Of a DNA stretch of 64,000 nt, positions 17,481-26,670 are shown in pieces. Source of the DNA: JAJEAD01 sp964420925 (lineage in GTDB: Bacteria > Pseudomonadota > Gammaproteobacteria > HK1). The position numbers and the translations under genes were made by a program. How positions within the stretch are numbered: the first letter of the stretch is position 1; each line of letters begins with the position of its first letter. The notes beneath the pieces are model-generated. The model searched no databases. It worked only from the letters and a program-made list of their open reading frames with translations, and had not been told where the DNA came from. Location: contig CAYQVB010000021.1 of NCBI GenBank assembly GCA_964420925.1, forward strand, positions 3,860 to 67,859. The letters are read 5' to 3'.

Positions 17481-18470
17481 ATGAGCACGCGCAGGGCGTC
17501 GCTCTTCGGGTGGACTCTCGCGGCGGCGCTGAGCCTCCCGAGCCTGGCGGGCGCCGGAGACTCCCGAGTACGGGTCGGGGTGCTGGAGTTCGGCACCGTG
17601 AACTGGGAGCTCGACGTGATCGCCACCCACGGTCTCGCCGAACGCGAGGGGGTCGACCTCGAAGTGGTGGGGCTCGGCGGCAAGCGGGCCACCGCGGTGG
17701 CGCTCCAGGGTGGCGCCGCCGACATCATCGTCACCGACTGGATCTGGGTCTCCCGGCAGCGTGCCGAAGGCCGGGACTACACCTTCGTGCCCTACTCGCT
17801 GAGTGTCGGCGGCCTGATGGTGCGCCCCGATGCCGGCATCGCGGAGCTTTCCGATCTGCGAGACAAGAAAGTAGGCATCGCCGGCGGTCCCGTGGACAAG
17901 AGCTGGCTGCTCCTCCAGGCCTACGCCAGGAGCCGGGGCATCGATCTCGCGGAGTCGATGGAGCCGACCTTCGGCGCGCCCCCTCTACTCAACGAGCTCA
18001 TCCAGCGCGGCGACCTGCCCGCGGTGCTCAACTTCTGGCACTACAACGCGCGCCTCGCCGCAGCGGGAATGCAGGAGCTCGTTTCCGTGCGCGAGATTCT
18101 GCCCGCACTGGGGATCGAGCAGCCGATTCCGCTGCTTGGCTGGGTCTTCAACCGAGGCTGGGCAGAGAAGAACCGTGAGGCGCTCGACGGCTTCCTGCGC
18201 GCCTCCTACGCCGCGAAACACCTCCTGCTCGGGTCCGACGCGGAGTGGGAACGGCTGCAACCCCGGATGAAGGTCTCGGACCCCGCGACGGCGACCGCGC
18301 TGCGCGACGCCTGGAGGGCCGGCGTGCCGCGAAGCTTCGACGAGTCGGATCGCGAGGCCGCAGCCCGGACCTTCGCCATCCTCGCGCGCGAAGGGGGCGA
18401 GGAGCTCGTCGGCTCGAGCGAGGCCCTGGCTCCCGGCACTTTCTGGACCGAGTTCGATCTGCCGGGGTGA
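17481..18470 (+). CDS. ABC transporter substrate-binding protein, NitT/TauT-like
   Basis: A 329-residue exported binding protein. The signal peptide runs to about residue 26 (ending AGAGD) and the mature part begins RVRVGVLEFGTVNWEL, the usual first strand of NMT1/SsuA-type proteins. The hinge segments VGLGGKRATAVAL and DIIVTDWIW match the family. The permease start overlaps its stop as GTGA and the ATPase follows, so this is a complete three-gene importer. The substrate is unknown. Placement between pqqC and the PQQ-associated ABC genes suggests a role with quinoprotein substrates or cofactors, which is inference. Confidence 0.85.
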   Translation: MSTRRASLFGWTLAAALSLPSLAGAGDSRVRVGVLEFGTVNWELDVIATHGLAEREGVDLEVVGLGGKRATAVALQGGAADIIVTDWIWVSRQRAEGRDYTFVPYSLSVGGLMVRPDAGIAELSDLRDKKVGIAGGPVDKSWLLLQAYARSRGIDLAESMEPTFGAPPLLNELIQRGDLPAVLNFWHYNARLAAAGMQELVSVREILPALGIEQPIPLLGWVFNRGWAEKNREALDGFLRASYAAKHLLLGSDAEWERLQPRMKVSDPATATALRDAWRAGVPRSFDESDREAAARTFAILAREGGEELVGSSEALAPGTFWTEFDLPG

Positions 18471-19228
18471 CCGGGCCAGCGCCGCGACGTCCGCTGCCCG
18501 GGCTGCGCAGCCTCTCCCTCCTCGGCTTCGTGGCGTTGTGGCAGCTCGCCGCGTGGGTGGCGGCGAGCGACCTGCTTCCCACTCCCGCCGCGGTGCTTAC
18601 AAGCCTGTGGGGCCACGCGAAGAGCGGCGAGCTCGGCTATCACCTCGAGGTCACGCTCGCCCGGGTCGCGGTGAGCTTCCTCATCGCGATGGCGGTGGGC
18701 ACCGCCATCGGCATCCTGATGGGGCGCTCCCGGCGCCTCGACATGACGCTCGACGGCGTGCTCGTCCTCGGCCTCAACATTCCCGCGCTCGTCACCATCA
18801 TTCTCTGCTACGTCTGGTTTGGACTCACCGAGGTGGCGGCGATCCTCGCGGTCTCCGTCAACAAGATTCCGACGGTGGTGGTGACGGTGCGCGAGGGGGC
18901 GAAGGCGGTGGACCGCGGCCTGATGGAAGTCGCGAAGGTGTACCGGGTGGGCAAGCTCACCACGTTGTTCAAGGTGTACCTGCCGCAGCTCTACCCCTAC
19001 CTGATGGCGGCGGCGCGCTCCGGGCTCGCTCTCATCTGGAAGATCGTGCTCGTGGTGGAGCTGCTCGGGCGCAGCAACGGGGTGGGTTTCCAGCTCGGCA
19101 ACTATTTCCACTTCTTCGACATCGAGAGCATCCTCGCGTACACGCTCGCTTTCGCCGCGGTCATCATGCTGGTGGAAGCGGTCGGAATGCGGCCGCTGGA
19201 ACGGAGGTTCACCCGCTGGCGAACCTGA
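18467..19228 (+). CDS. ABC transporter permease, NitT/TauT-like
   Basis: A 253-residue inner-membrane permease with about six hydrophobic segments, starting at residues 15-32 (LSLLGFVALWQLAAWVAA). The cytoplasmic EAA loop that docks the ATPase lies around AKVYRVGKLTTLFKVYLPQL. The GTG start is embedded in the stop of the binding-protein gene (GTGA). Homologous to SsuC/TauC permeases; the substrate follows that of the upstream binding protein and is unknown. Confidence 0.87.
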   Translation: MTGPAPRRPLPGLRSLSLLGFVALWQLAAWVAASDLLPTPAAVLTSLWGHAKSGELGYHLEVTLARVAVSFLIAMAVGTAIGILMGRSRRLDMTLDGVLVLGLNIPALVTIILCYVWFGLTEVAAILAVSVNKIPTVVVTVREGAKAVDRGLMEVAKVYRVGKLTTLFKVYLPQLYPYLMAAARSGLALIWKIVLVVELLGRSNGVGFQLGNYFHFFDIESILAYTLAFAAVIMLVEAVGMRPLERRFTRWRT

Positions 19229-19257
19229 CGCACCCAGGCCCGGCGCGCCTTGGCGCT

Positions 19258-20091
19258 ATGATGGCGGCGTCGCGGCCCGGCCCGGACGCTATGGATTCGG
19301 CACACACGCATGCGAGAGCGGACCACGATGGCGGGCTGCGGGTCGCGATTGCGCGCAAAGCCTTCGAAAAGCCGCCGAACCTAGTGCTCGAAGGCATCGA
19401 GTTCCGAGTTGCGCCCGGGGAGTTCGTGGCCATCGTGGGACCCTCCGGAGCCGGAAAGAGCACGCTGCTCAACATCGTGGCCGGACTCGACCGACATTAC
19501 GAGGGCAAAGTGGGGTCCTCCGGCCCATCGAAAGCCGGCGAATGGGAACCGCGAATCGGCTACGTGTTCCAGGCCCCGCGTCTCATGCCCTGGCTCAGCG
19601 CGCTCGATAACGTGCGCCTCGTGCTGCCTCCCGACTCCGCGAGTGCCGACGCCGCGCAGGAAGTCCTGCGGGAGGTGGGGCTCGAGGGCTACGAGCACGC
19701 TTACCCCGGACAGCTCTCCGGCGGCATGCAGCGACGGGTGGCGCTCGCCCGCGCCTTCGGCGTGAATCCGGCGCTGTTGCTCATGGACGAGCCTTTCGGC
19801 TCACTCGACGAGCCGCTCGCGTGGCGCCTGCGCGAGCATCTGCAATCGTTGTGGCTTCACCGGCGCTCGATGGTGCTCTTCGTTACCCACAACCTCGAAG
19901 AAGCGTTGTCCCTCGCCGATCGGGTGCTCTTCCTGTCCCCGCGTCCTGCCCGGGTGGTGTGGGAACAGGTAGTGGACCTGCCCCGTCCGCGCGGCCGCGA
20001 CGACCCGGGAGTGGAGCGCCTGCGAAGTGAACTGCTCGCCCGCCACCCCGATCTGCTCGCCGGACGAACAGTCGAGGGAGAGGTCAGATGA
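19258..20091 (+). CDS. ABC transporter ATP-binding protein, NitT/TauT-like
   Basis: A 277-residue ATPase with Walker A GPSGAGKST, Q-loop VFQAPRLMPW, signature LSGGMQRR, Walker B LLLMDEP and the switch His in VTHNLEEA. MPWLSALDNV after the Q-loop is typical of the taurine/sulfonate/nitrate importer class. The start is uncertain: ATGs at 19258, 19261 and 19291 are all in frame and none has a strong ribosome-binding site. It powers the permease encoded just upstream. Confidence 0.87.
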   Translation: MMAASRPGPDAMDSAHTHARADHDGGLRVAIARKAFEKPPNLVLEGIEFRVAPGEFVAIVGPSGAGKSTLLNIVAGLDRHYEGKVGSSGPSKAGEWEPRIGYVFQAPRLMPWLSALDNVRLVLPPDSASADAAQEVLREVGLEGYEHAYPGQLSGGMQRRVALARAFGVNPALLLMDEPFGSLDEPLAWRLREHLQSLWLHRRSMVLFVTHNLEEALSLADRVLFLSPRPARVVWEQVVDLPRPRGRDDPGVERLRSELLARHPDLLAGRTVEGEVR

Positions 20092-20128
20092 CTTACGGGA
20101 ACTTCCATCCAAGCGGGCGTGGGGAGCC

Positions 20129-20884
20129 ATGAGCAGGAAGGAGCTACCGGCGCTAGAGGTCCAGGAGCTCAGCAAGTCCTACGGGCCGCTCAAGGCGCTC
20201 GACGAAGTGAGCCTGAGCGTAGGGGGCGGGGAGTTCGTCGGCCTGCTCGGACCAAACGGCGCGGGCAAGACGACCCTGTTCCAGATCCTGAGCGGCCTCT
20301 TCGTTGCTGATGCGGGGAGCGTCATGGTGCTCGGCCATGACATCCGATACTCCGCGACCGCGGCGCTCGCCGGCATCGGCGTCGTGTTCCAGCAGCCCAC
20401 ACTGGACCTCGATCTCTCCGCGCGCGCCAACCTGCGCTTCAACGCGAGGCTCCACGGCATGTCCCGCGCCCGGCGCCGCCAACGGATTGAGGCCGAGCTC
20501 GAGCGGCTTGGATTGACGGAGCGGGCGGGCGCCCTCGCCCGTACCCTGAGCGGCGGCAACCGGCGCCGGCTCGAGCTCGCCCGCGCGCTCGTCCACGAGC
20601 CGAGCGTCCTGCTCATGGACGAGCCTACCGTCGGGCTCGATCCCGCCTCGCGCCGCGACCTCCTCGACTATGTCCACGCGCTCTGCGCGGAACGCTCGGT
20701 CGGGGTGCTCTGGGCCACCCACCTCGTGGACGAGGTGGAGGGGGCGGATCGCCTCGTCATCCTGCATCGCGGCCGGATCCTCGAAAGCGGCCCCCCCGGA
20801 GACATCGTCGCCCGCAACGGGGCGCCGGACCTGGGAGAGGCATTCCTCGCGATGACCTCGAGGAAGCCGGACCCGGCGCCTTGA
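20129..20884 (+). CDS. PQQ-dependent alcohol dehydrogenase-associated ABC transporter ATPase (PedB/LutE-like)
   Basis: A 251-residue ATPase: Walker A GPNGAGKTT, Q-loop VFQQPTLD, signature LSGGNRRR, Walker B LLMDEPT, H-loop ATHLVDEV. The order ATPase, beta-propeller, binding protein, ABC-2 permease seen from here to 24.4 kb is that of transporters found beside PQQ alcohol dehydrogenases and shown in Pseudomonas putida (Ped) and Methylorubrum (Lut) to support lanthanide use. GGGGAG precedes the ATG. Subfamily naming relies on remembered family models and on gene order. Confidence 0.86.
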   Translation: MSRKELPALEVQELSKSYGPLKALDEVSLSVGGGEFVGLLGPNGAGKTTLFQILSGLFVADAGSVMVLGHDIRYSATAALAGIGVVFQQPTLDLDLSARANLRFNARLHGMSRARRRQRIEAELERLGLTERAGALARTLSGGNRRRLELARALVHEPSVLLMDEPTVGLDPASRRDLLDYVHALCAERSVGVLWATHLVDEVEGADRLVILHRGRILESGPPGDIVARNGAPDLGEAFLAMTSRKPDPAP

Positions 20885-21150
20885 TGCCCGGTTGGGCACG
20901 GAAAGCGTCAGCGCCTGGAGAGCTGCCGATACACGTCATCGTCGTTGCGTTTGCCGGCAACGAGGATCAGTGCTTTTTGCCTGTTTCAGCCGCCCAAGCA
21001 ATCCTTCCACGTGGGCCGACGCTCTTGTTCTTTGCCCATGGGCGCAAGTGAGGATAGATTTCCGTACCGATTGGCTCAACTGAGAGTGTCCACGGTGCTC
21101 GTGAATCCGGGGACGGGCGCCCTCCGACCATCTTCACCGAGGAGGAGAAC

Positions 21151-22308
21151 ATGAACATCATGCGCACACCGCTCGCGATGCTCGGAGCGGCGGTTCTGTG
21201 GGCTACCGCCCCCGCGGGATGGGCCGCGGGCACCGGGTATCTGTTCGTGAGCAGCGAGAAGGACCACGCGATCAGCGTGCTCGACGGGGAGAGCTACGAG
21301 CTGATCACGCAGATCCGCACCGCGGCCCGTCCCCGTCATCTCGCGTTCAACCCCGACCGCACCCGGCTCTACGCCGCCTGCGGTGACGGCAACGCCATCG
21401 ACATCATCGACGTCGCGAGCCTCGAGCTCGTCGATCGCATCGGACCCATCGACGATCCGGAGGCCTTCGACTTCAGCCCGGACGGCGAGACCATGTACAT
21501 CTCGCTCGAGGACGACGCGAAGCTCGGCATCCTGAACCTGCGCGAGTACTTCGAGGGCCGTGAAGAGAAGCCGGAGCTCACCGTCGCCGAAGTCTCGGAA
21601 GTCCGCGAGGAGGATGACGATGATGATGATGATGATGACGACGAGGAGGAGGAGGACGAAGAGGAGGAAGGCGAGGACGATGACGAAGAGGGTGAGGACG
21701 ACGACAACGGCGAGATGATCGAGGGGATGTCCACCGTCGAGGTCGGCGCGGAGCCCGAGGGCATTCTGGTGAGCCCGGACGGAGAGACGGTGTTCGTGAC
21801 TTCCGAGGTCGCCAACATGGTCCATGTCGTCGACGCCGAATCGGAATCGATCCGCGCGAACATCGTGGCCGGCAATCGTCCCCGTCGCTTCGCGGTACCC
21901 GGAGGCGGAGACATGCTCTGGGTCACCAACGAGCTCTCCGGATCGGTCAGCATCATCGATCTCGGCGCGATGGAAGTGAGCGCGACCATCGAGTTCCTGC
22001 CGCCGGGGTTCCGTCCCGAGGACGTGACTCCGGTCGGAATCACCACGACCGCGGACGGCGGCACCGCCTTCGTCGCGTTGGGACGGGCCAATCACGTGGC
22101 GGTGGTCGACGTGGCCTCCGGCGAAGTGGAGGACTACATCCTGGTCGGAAGCCGGGCCTGGAACACCACCCTCAACCGGGACGAATCCGTCCTCTACGTG
22201 GCCAACGGCCTGAGCGACGACATTTCGATCATCGACGTCGCGGACCGCAAGGTCGTCAAGTCGGTCCCGGTGGGGCGGGTCCCCTATGCGGTTCTGGTCG
22301 ACGACTGA
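21151..22308 (+). CDS. PQQ-associated YVTN beta-propeller protein with a polyacidic insertion
   Basis: A 385-residue exported protein with a signal peptide ending near GWA (residue 25). Propeller repeats read YLFVSSEKDHAISVLD, RLYAACGDGNAIDIID, VFVTSEVANMVHVVD and so on, as in the family found with PQQ-linked ABC transporters. Between two blades, residues 153-188 hold 32 Asp/Glu in 36 positions. That tract is not part of any propeller blade and would be a flexible, strongly anionic periplasmic loop. GAGGAG precedes the ATG. It lies between the ATPase and the binding protein of the probable lanthanide transporter. Metal binding by the loop is my inference. Confidence 0.85.
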   Translation: MNIMRTPLAMLGAAVLWATAPAGWAAGTGYLFVSSEKDHAISVLDGESYELITQIRTAARPRHLAFNPDRTRLYAACGDGNAIDIIDVASLELVDRIGPIDDPEAFDFSPDGETMYISLEDDAKLGILNLREYFEGREEKPELTVAEVSEVREEDDDDDDDDDDEEEEDEEEEGEDDDEEGEDDDNGEMIEGMSTVEVGAEPEGILVSPDGETVFVTSEVANMVHVVDAESESIRANIVAGNRPRRFAVPGGGDMLWVTNELSGSVSIIDLGAMEVSATIEFLPPGFRPEDVTPVGITTTADGGTAFVALGRANHVAVVDVASGEVEDYILVGSRAWNTTLNRDESVLYVANGLSDDISIIDVADRKVVKSVPVGRVPYAVLVDD

Positions 22309-22315
22309 GGAGAAA

Positions 22316-23503
22316 GTGCGGCGCACATTGGGCATCGCGTTCGGGCTGGCGCTCGCGCTGACCTTCGCCGCCGCCCCCTCCGCCGGCGTGACGGCGGACG
22401 AGCTGGTCATCGGGTACGTCGCGCTCAAGAAGGACCCCCGCTACACCCGCAAGAGGACCTACGCGCGTTTCCTCACCCAGCCCCTTGGCCGCCCCTACGT
22501 CGCGGCCAAGGTCGCGATCGAGGAATCGAAGTTTCTCGGTGCCGCGCTCGGGGTCGAGTTCAAGCTGAAACGCAAGCGGACGAAGAGCGAAAAGAAGCTC
22601 GCCGCTGCGGCCCTGAAGCTGGCCGATGCCGGCGTGCACTACCTGCTCATCGACGCTCCGGCGCCGCTGGTGGACGAAGTGGCGCGGGCCACGGCAGGGC
22701 GGGACCTGCTCCTGTTCAACGTCTCGGCGCACGACGACGTGCTCCGGGAGGAGCAGTGCCAGCCCCACCTGCTGCACGTCATCCCCAGCTATGCGATGCT
22801 CACCGACGCCCTGGTCCAGTACCTGGTGTCGAAGAAGTGGCGCAAGGTCCTGGTGCTCGCCGGGCCGCTCCCGGAAGACGAAAAGTTGACCGCGGCCTTC
22901 GAGCGATCCGCCCGGCGCTTCGGTGTCGAGATCGTGGAGCAGCGCCCCTTCGTGCTCAGCAACGATCCGCGGGAGCGGGAGAAGAACAACGTCGCCCTGC
23001 TCACCGCGGGCGCCGAGTACGACGTGGTGTTCATCGCGGACACCGACGGAGAGTTCGCCCGCGGCGCCCCCTACCACACGGTGCTGCCCCGCCCCGTGGT
23101 GGGCACGGAGGGGCTTGCGGCAGCGGCCTGGCACTGGTCGTGGGAGCGCCACGGTGCGCCGCAACTGGAGAATCGTTTCGAGAAGAAGGCGAAGCGCCCC
23201 ATGCGAGGCGTGGACTGGGCGGCATGGATGGCGGTCAAGGCGGTGGTCGAGGCGTTGCTGCGCACCGACAATGCAGATTTCGCGACGGTGCGCGACTACC
23301 TACTCGGCGACGAGATCGTGCTGGACGGGTTCAAGGGCAACCGGCTGAACTTCCGGCCGTGGAACCGGCAGTTGCGCCAGCCCCTCCTGCTCGTCACCCA
23401 CAACTGGGTGGTGGAGCGGGCGCCGCTGCGGGGCTTCCTGCACCAGACCAACAACCTGGACACTCTGGGCTTCGATGAACGCGACAGCCGCTGCGAACTC
23501 TGA
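22316..23503 (+). CDS. PQQ-associated ABC transporter periplasmic binding protein (PedA2/LutA-like)
   Basis: A 395-residue exported protein. I prefer the GTG at 22316, which follows GAGGAG and gives a good signal peptide (RRTLGIAFGLALALTFAAA); an ATG at 22286 would overlap the propeller gene by 23 bases. The mature protein resembles type I periplasmic receptors (ELVIGYVALKKDPRYT), with conserved stretches such as LLFNVSAHDD and GTEGLAAAAWHWSWERHGAPQ. It is expected to deliver ligand to the ABC-2 permease encoded next. Lanthanide or lanthanophore is the likely cargo by analogy with Ped and Lut systems. Confidence 0.83.
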   Translation: MRRTLGIAFGLALALTFAAAPSAGVTADELVIGYVALKKDPRYTRKRTYARFLTQPLGRPYVAAKVAIEESKFLGAALGVEFKLKRKRTKSEKKLAAAALKLADAGVHYLLIDAPAPLVDEVARATAGRDLLLFNVSAHDDVLREEQCQPHLLHVIPSYAMLTDALVQYLVSKKWRKVLVLAGPLPEDEKLTAAFERSARRFGVEIVEQRPFVLSNDPREREKNNVALLTAGAEYDVVFIADTDGEFARGAPYHTVLPRPVVGTEGLAAAAWHWSWERHGAPQLENRFEKKAKRPMRGVDWAAWMAVKAVVEALLRTDNADFATVRDYLLGDEIVLDGFKGNRLNFRPWNRQLRQPLLLVTHNWVVERAPLRGFLHQTNNLDTLGFDERDSRCEL

Positions 23504-23554
23504 GCCCAGCGCGCGGCACGGCCGGCTGAGTCCGGGAACGACGGGAGAGCACCG

Positions 23555-24364
23555 ATGACCCCCGCCCACGCGATGCGCGCCCTGATCGCGGTGAGCGGAC
23601 GCGAGATGTTCAAGTTCGCCCGCCAGCGGGGACGACTCTTCTCCGCGCTGGTGCGCCCCACCCTGTGGCTGGTGGTGTTCGCGGTCGGGTTCCAGAACGT
23701 GTTCGGGGTCTCGATCATCCCGCCCTACCAGACCTACATCGAGTACCAGGAGTACATCGTCCCCGGCCTCGTGAGCATGGTGCTGCTCTTCAACGGCATG
23801 CAGTCCTCGCTCGCGATGGTCTACGACCGGGAGATGGGCATGATGCGCCTGCTCCTCACCGCGCCCCTGCCGCGCTGGTACCTGCTCCTGTGCAAGCTGG
23901 TGGCGGGCACCGTGCTCTCGGTGCTGCAGGTCTATGCCTTCCTCATCGTGGTCGCGCTCTTCGGCGTCGACGTGCCCCTGCTGGGATGGATCTACGCGCT
24001 TCCCGCGATCGCGCTCGGGGGGATGATGCTGGGCGCCACTGGTCTCCTGCTCTCGGTCTACATCCGGCAGCTCGAGAACTTCGCGGGCACCATGAACTTC
24101 GTCATCTTCCCGATGTTCTTCATCTCGTCCGCGCTCTACCCCCTGTGGAAGCTCCGTGAGGCGGGAGCGGAGGCGGTGTACCTCGCCGCGCAGTGGAATC
24201 CCTTCACCTACGTGGTGGAATCGGTGCGCTTCTCGCTCTACGGTGAGCCTCACCCGCTCGCGTTCGCGGTCGTCGCGGCGACGCTGGTGCTGGTCTTCGT
24301 GCTCGCGGTGATCGGCTACGACCCGCAGCGCGGACTAGTGCGACGGGTCCAGCGCCCCGCCTGA
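23555..24364 (+). CDS. ABC-2 type permease of the PQQ-associated transporter (PedC/LutF-like)
   Basis: A 269-residue membrane protein with about six hydrophobic segments and the ABC-2 features VRPTLWLVVFAVGFQNVFG, the external segment YIEYQEYIVPG, a cytoplasmic EMGMMRLLLTAPLPR loop, and WNPFTYVVESVRF near the end. This matches the permease named PedC in P. putida. GGGAGAG precedes the ATG. It completes the four-gene transporter that begins at 20129. A hairpin at about 24388-24407 without a T tract separates it from the convergent SoxYZ-like gene. Confidence 0.86.
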   Translation: MTPAHAMRALIAVSGREMFKFARQRGRLFSALVRPTLWLVVFAVGFQNVFGVSIIPPYQTYIEYQEYIVPGLVSMVLLFNGMQSSLAMVYDREMGMMRLLLTAPLPRWYLLLCKLVAGTVLSVLQVYAFLIVVALFGVDVPLLGWIYALPAIALGGMMLGATGLLLSVYIRQLENFAGTMNFVIFPMFFISSALYPLWKLREAGAEAVYLAAQWNPFTYVVESVRFSLYGEPHPLAFAVVAATLVLVFVLAVIGYDPQRGLVRRVQRPA

Positions 24365-24438
24365 GCGCAGCCTCGGCCCACGCTACGTCGCGGCGCGAGC
24401 GCCGCGCACTACAAGGCGTCAGGCCAGGGAGTGGCGCT

Positions 24439-25284
24439 TCAGTTCTGGACGACCGACGAGTCTGCGCTCTCGCTCCGGGCCAGCATCTCGGACTCGGACA
24501 GGTGCCAGGACCGGGCGAAGACCTGCTCCTTGCTGTCGACCACCTTCACCGAGAGCTCACCGGGTCCATCGGGCACGTAGTGGAAGTGGATGCTCGGATC
24601 CTCGCTGAGCGAGATGTCGGACTCCACCGTGAGGACCGGCTCATCCGCGTAGCGCACCTCGATGTTGTTCACGAAGTAGGCCGGCACATAGCGGCGGGTC
24701 ATCTGGTCCATCTGCATCCCGGTATGGTTCGGGTGACTGATGAGAATCTGCGCGCGGTTCAGCTCGCCCGGCACCAGCTCCTCGCCCGGGCGCAGCTTCA
24801 TCTTGCCGAGGCGGGCCAGCGCCTCGTCCGGGTCCTTGCCCGCGGGCGCGGAGCACCCACCCGAGGCCTTGACGAAGCGCTTGGTCATGAAGAGCTCGCC
24901 GTCGTTGGTCTCCGCAATCGCGCGGATGTAGGTGTACGAGTTCACGCGGACGCGCGTGCTGAAGGATGCGAGGCCGCTCGCGGGAGTGAAGTGGAAGCGG
25001 CCGGCCATCGGCAGCGGGTTCTCGTCGATGAGGAGCGTGATGGTCTTGATGTAGCGTTCCTCGCTCTGGGGAAACGCGGCGTCGAGGCTGATGGGGACGA
25101 GCGCGGCGTCGTGCGCCCGGTACGGCGCCTCGATGCTCAGGATCTCGCTGCCGTCCTGGATGGAGCGCTCCTCGAAGAGCAGATCGCGCATCGCCTCCCA
25201 GCGACTCTCATCCACATCTTTCGCCGCGACCGGGGTGGCGAGCAGAATCGCGAGGGCAGCGGAGAGTACCGGAACGGCTCTCAT
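24439..25284 (-). CDS. quinoprotein dehydrogenase-associated SoxYZ-like carrier protein
   Basis: A 281-residue periplasmic fusion. After a signal peptide (1-21), a SoxY-like domain ends in SGGC, with Cys144 as the predicted carrier thiol, followed by a SoxZ-like immunoglobulin domain (about 155-281, with FVNNIEVRYADEPVLTVE). In sulfur oxidation SoxY carries substrate on this cysteine; the fused form is regularly found with PQQ dehydrogenases, where its cargo is not known. The ATG is preceded by GGGGAGGA. The metallo-hydrolase at 25735 on the same strand is a relative of SoxH, so the two probably act together. Confidence 0.84.
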   Translation of the reverse strand: MRAVPVLSAALAILLATPVAAKDVDESRWEAMRDLLFEERSIQDGSEILSIEAPYRAHDAALVPISLDAAFPQSEERYIKTITLLIDENPLPMAGRFHFTPASGLASFSTRVRVNSYTYIRAIAETNDGELFMTKRFVKASGGCSAPAGKDPDEALARLGKMKLRPGEELVPGELNRAQILISHPNHTGMQMDQMTRRYVPAYFVNNIEVRYADEPVLTVESDISLSEDPSIHFHYVPDGPGELSVKVVDSKEQVFARSWHLSESEMLARSESADSSVVQN

Positions 25285-25420
25285 GGGTCTGTTCCTCCCC
25301 TGGGACTGACTCTCCACTCTAGCACGAGGCACAGGGATGCGCGATGGCGACGACATCCTGCCCCAGGAGTACTTGACGCTGGCCGAACTCATGCTTCCAA
25401 CGCGACCTGCACGGTCTCGG

Positions 25421-25500
25421 GTGGATTCCCGTTTGCACGGGAATGACGAATTGTGGCACCCGGTTGGGTTTCCGTCATTCCATATGATGTGCGGGAAACC
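25421..25500. repeat. degenerate REP-like palindromic pair
   Basis: GTGGATTCCCGTTTGCACGG followed by GAATGACGA (25421-25449) and a decayed inverted partner (25471-25500, TCCGTCATTCC then GCGGGAAACC). These are relatives of the element at 16337. The rest of the 450-base gap between the SoxYZ-like and metallo-hydrolase genes (25285-25734) shows no gene or other recognisable signal. Confidence 0.65.
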
Positions 25501-25734
25501 ACGCGAAACAACGAGTCGAGGCAGGTGCCGTGGGAACGTGAAATGCCACTGAATCCAGCCGATGGCCGCTCCTGGCCCACGGATTTCCTGCTTCCGGCTC
25601 GATAGCCGTCGGACCTTCGATTGGCGCCGGGCCTCCCCCGCCTCACCTCCCCGAACCGGGACCCTCCCACAGGACGAGACGCCGCGGGGACGAAGTGCCG
25701 GCACGCGGCAGATGCGCCGCTGACCGCCCGGCTT

Positions 25735-26670
25735 CTACTCCCACTCGAGCTCGGTGAAGCTGGCCGTCACGTTGCGCGGATGACTCCACTCGAACCCGAT
25801 CCACCGCCCGCGTTCCTCGCGAGCCGTACGCGCGATCGCCGACTCGATACTGCCTCCCTCGGCGATCTCCCGCCGCACATCGCGCAGCAACGCCTGCAGG
25901 TAGCGCTCCTGGGCGTCGAGCGCCTCGGGCCAGGATGCGCTGGCAGGACCGTGTCCGGGAACCACGCGGGCCGCGGGTATCCGGCGCAGCTCCGCCATGA
26001 CCGCCAACCAGCCCTTCAGGCTGCCGTCCACCACCGGCAGTCGATCGACGAAGAGCAGGTCGCCCGCGAACAGAGTACCGGTGCGCAGATCGTGCACGCT
26101 CAGGTCGCTGTCGGTGTGGGCGGTGCGCCAGGCGTTCAGCACCAGGATCCGATCGCCGAGATCGATCCGGGTTTCGTCCCGAACCTCGATATCCGGTTCC
26201 ACGACCCGAGTCCCCTCGAAGGTCGGACCGATGAGGCGCTCGAACGCCTCCAGGTAGAAGGGAGCGCGCAGAGCGAGCGCACGTCCGAGCTTGTGGTGGC
26301 CGGCAAACGCGGTGTCGCCGTCGTCGAAGGCCGCATTGCCGAAGGCGTGATCGGGGTGCGCGTGGGTGTTGAGCACATAGGCGATGGGAAGGTCGGTGAG
26401 CGCCTCGACGCTCGCGCGCAGGCGCCGGCCGAAAGCGAGGCTGCCCCCGCTGTCGATGAGCGCGACCGACTTCCCCCCGATGACCACGCCGGCGTTGCCG
26501 AACCCTCCCAGGTTCTCGGTAGTCGCATCCTCGTGGGGGCCGACGTAGACGTGGACCCCCTCCGCCACCTCGACCAGCTCGAGGGGCGCGACATCCGCTC
26601 CTGCCCCGGAAGTGAGCGAGAGGCAGGCGGCAAGCGCAATCCCCCGCCACCGATCGCTTTCATGGAACAT
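25735..26670 (-). CDS. quinoprotein relay system-type zinc metallo-hydrolase (SoxH-related MBL fold)
   Basis: A 311-residue metallo-beta-lactamase-fold protein with a signal peptide (to about residue 25, SGAGA). Zinc ligands are HAHPDH at 103-108, the His of WRTAHTDSD, the Asp of LFAGDLLFVD and the His of VVPGHGP. This exported MBL family co-occurs with SoxYZ-like carriers and PQQ dehydrogenases; its substrate is unknown. I chose the ATG at 26670 (AGGTGGCAGGGG upstream). Both the start codon and that upstream stretch lie inside a repeat shared with 48.2 kb, so the true start may differ. Confidence 0.82.
   Translation of the reverse strand: MFHESDRWRGIALAACLSLTSGAGADVAPLELVEVAEGVHVYVGPHEDATTENLGGFGNAGVVIGGKSVALIDSGGSLAFGRRLRASVEALTDLPIAYVLNTHAHPDHAFGNAAFDDGDTAFAGHHKLGRALALRAPFYLEAFERLIGPTFEGTRVVEPDIEVRDETRIDLGDRILVLNAWRTAHTDSDLSVHDLRTGTLFAGDLLFVDRLPVVDGSLKGWLAVMAELRRIPAARVVPGHGPASASWPEALDAQERYLQALLRDVRREIAEGGSIESAIARTAREERGRWIGFEWSHPRNVTASFTELEWE

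Noticed and set aside
21607..21714. Frameshift or low-complexity artefact in the propeller gene
   Set aside because: Reading frame and propeller repeats are intact on both sides of the Asp/Glu tract, so it is treated as a genuine insertion.
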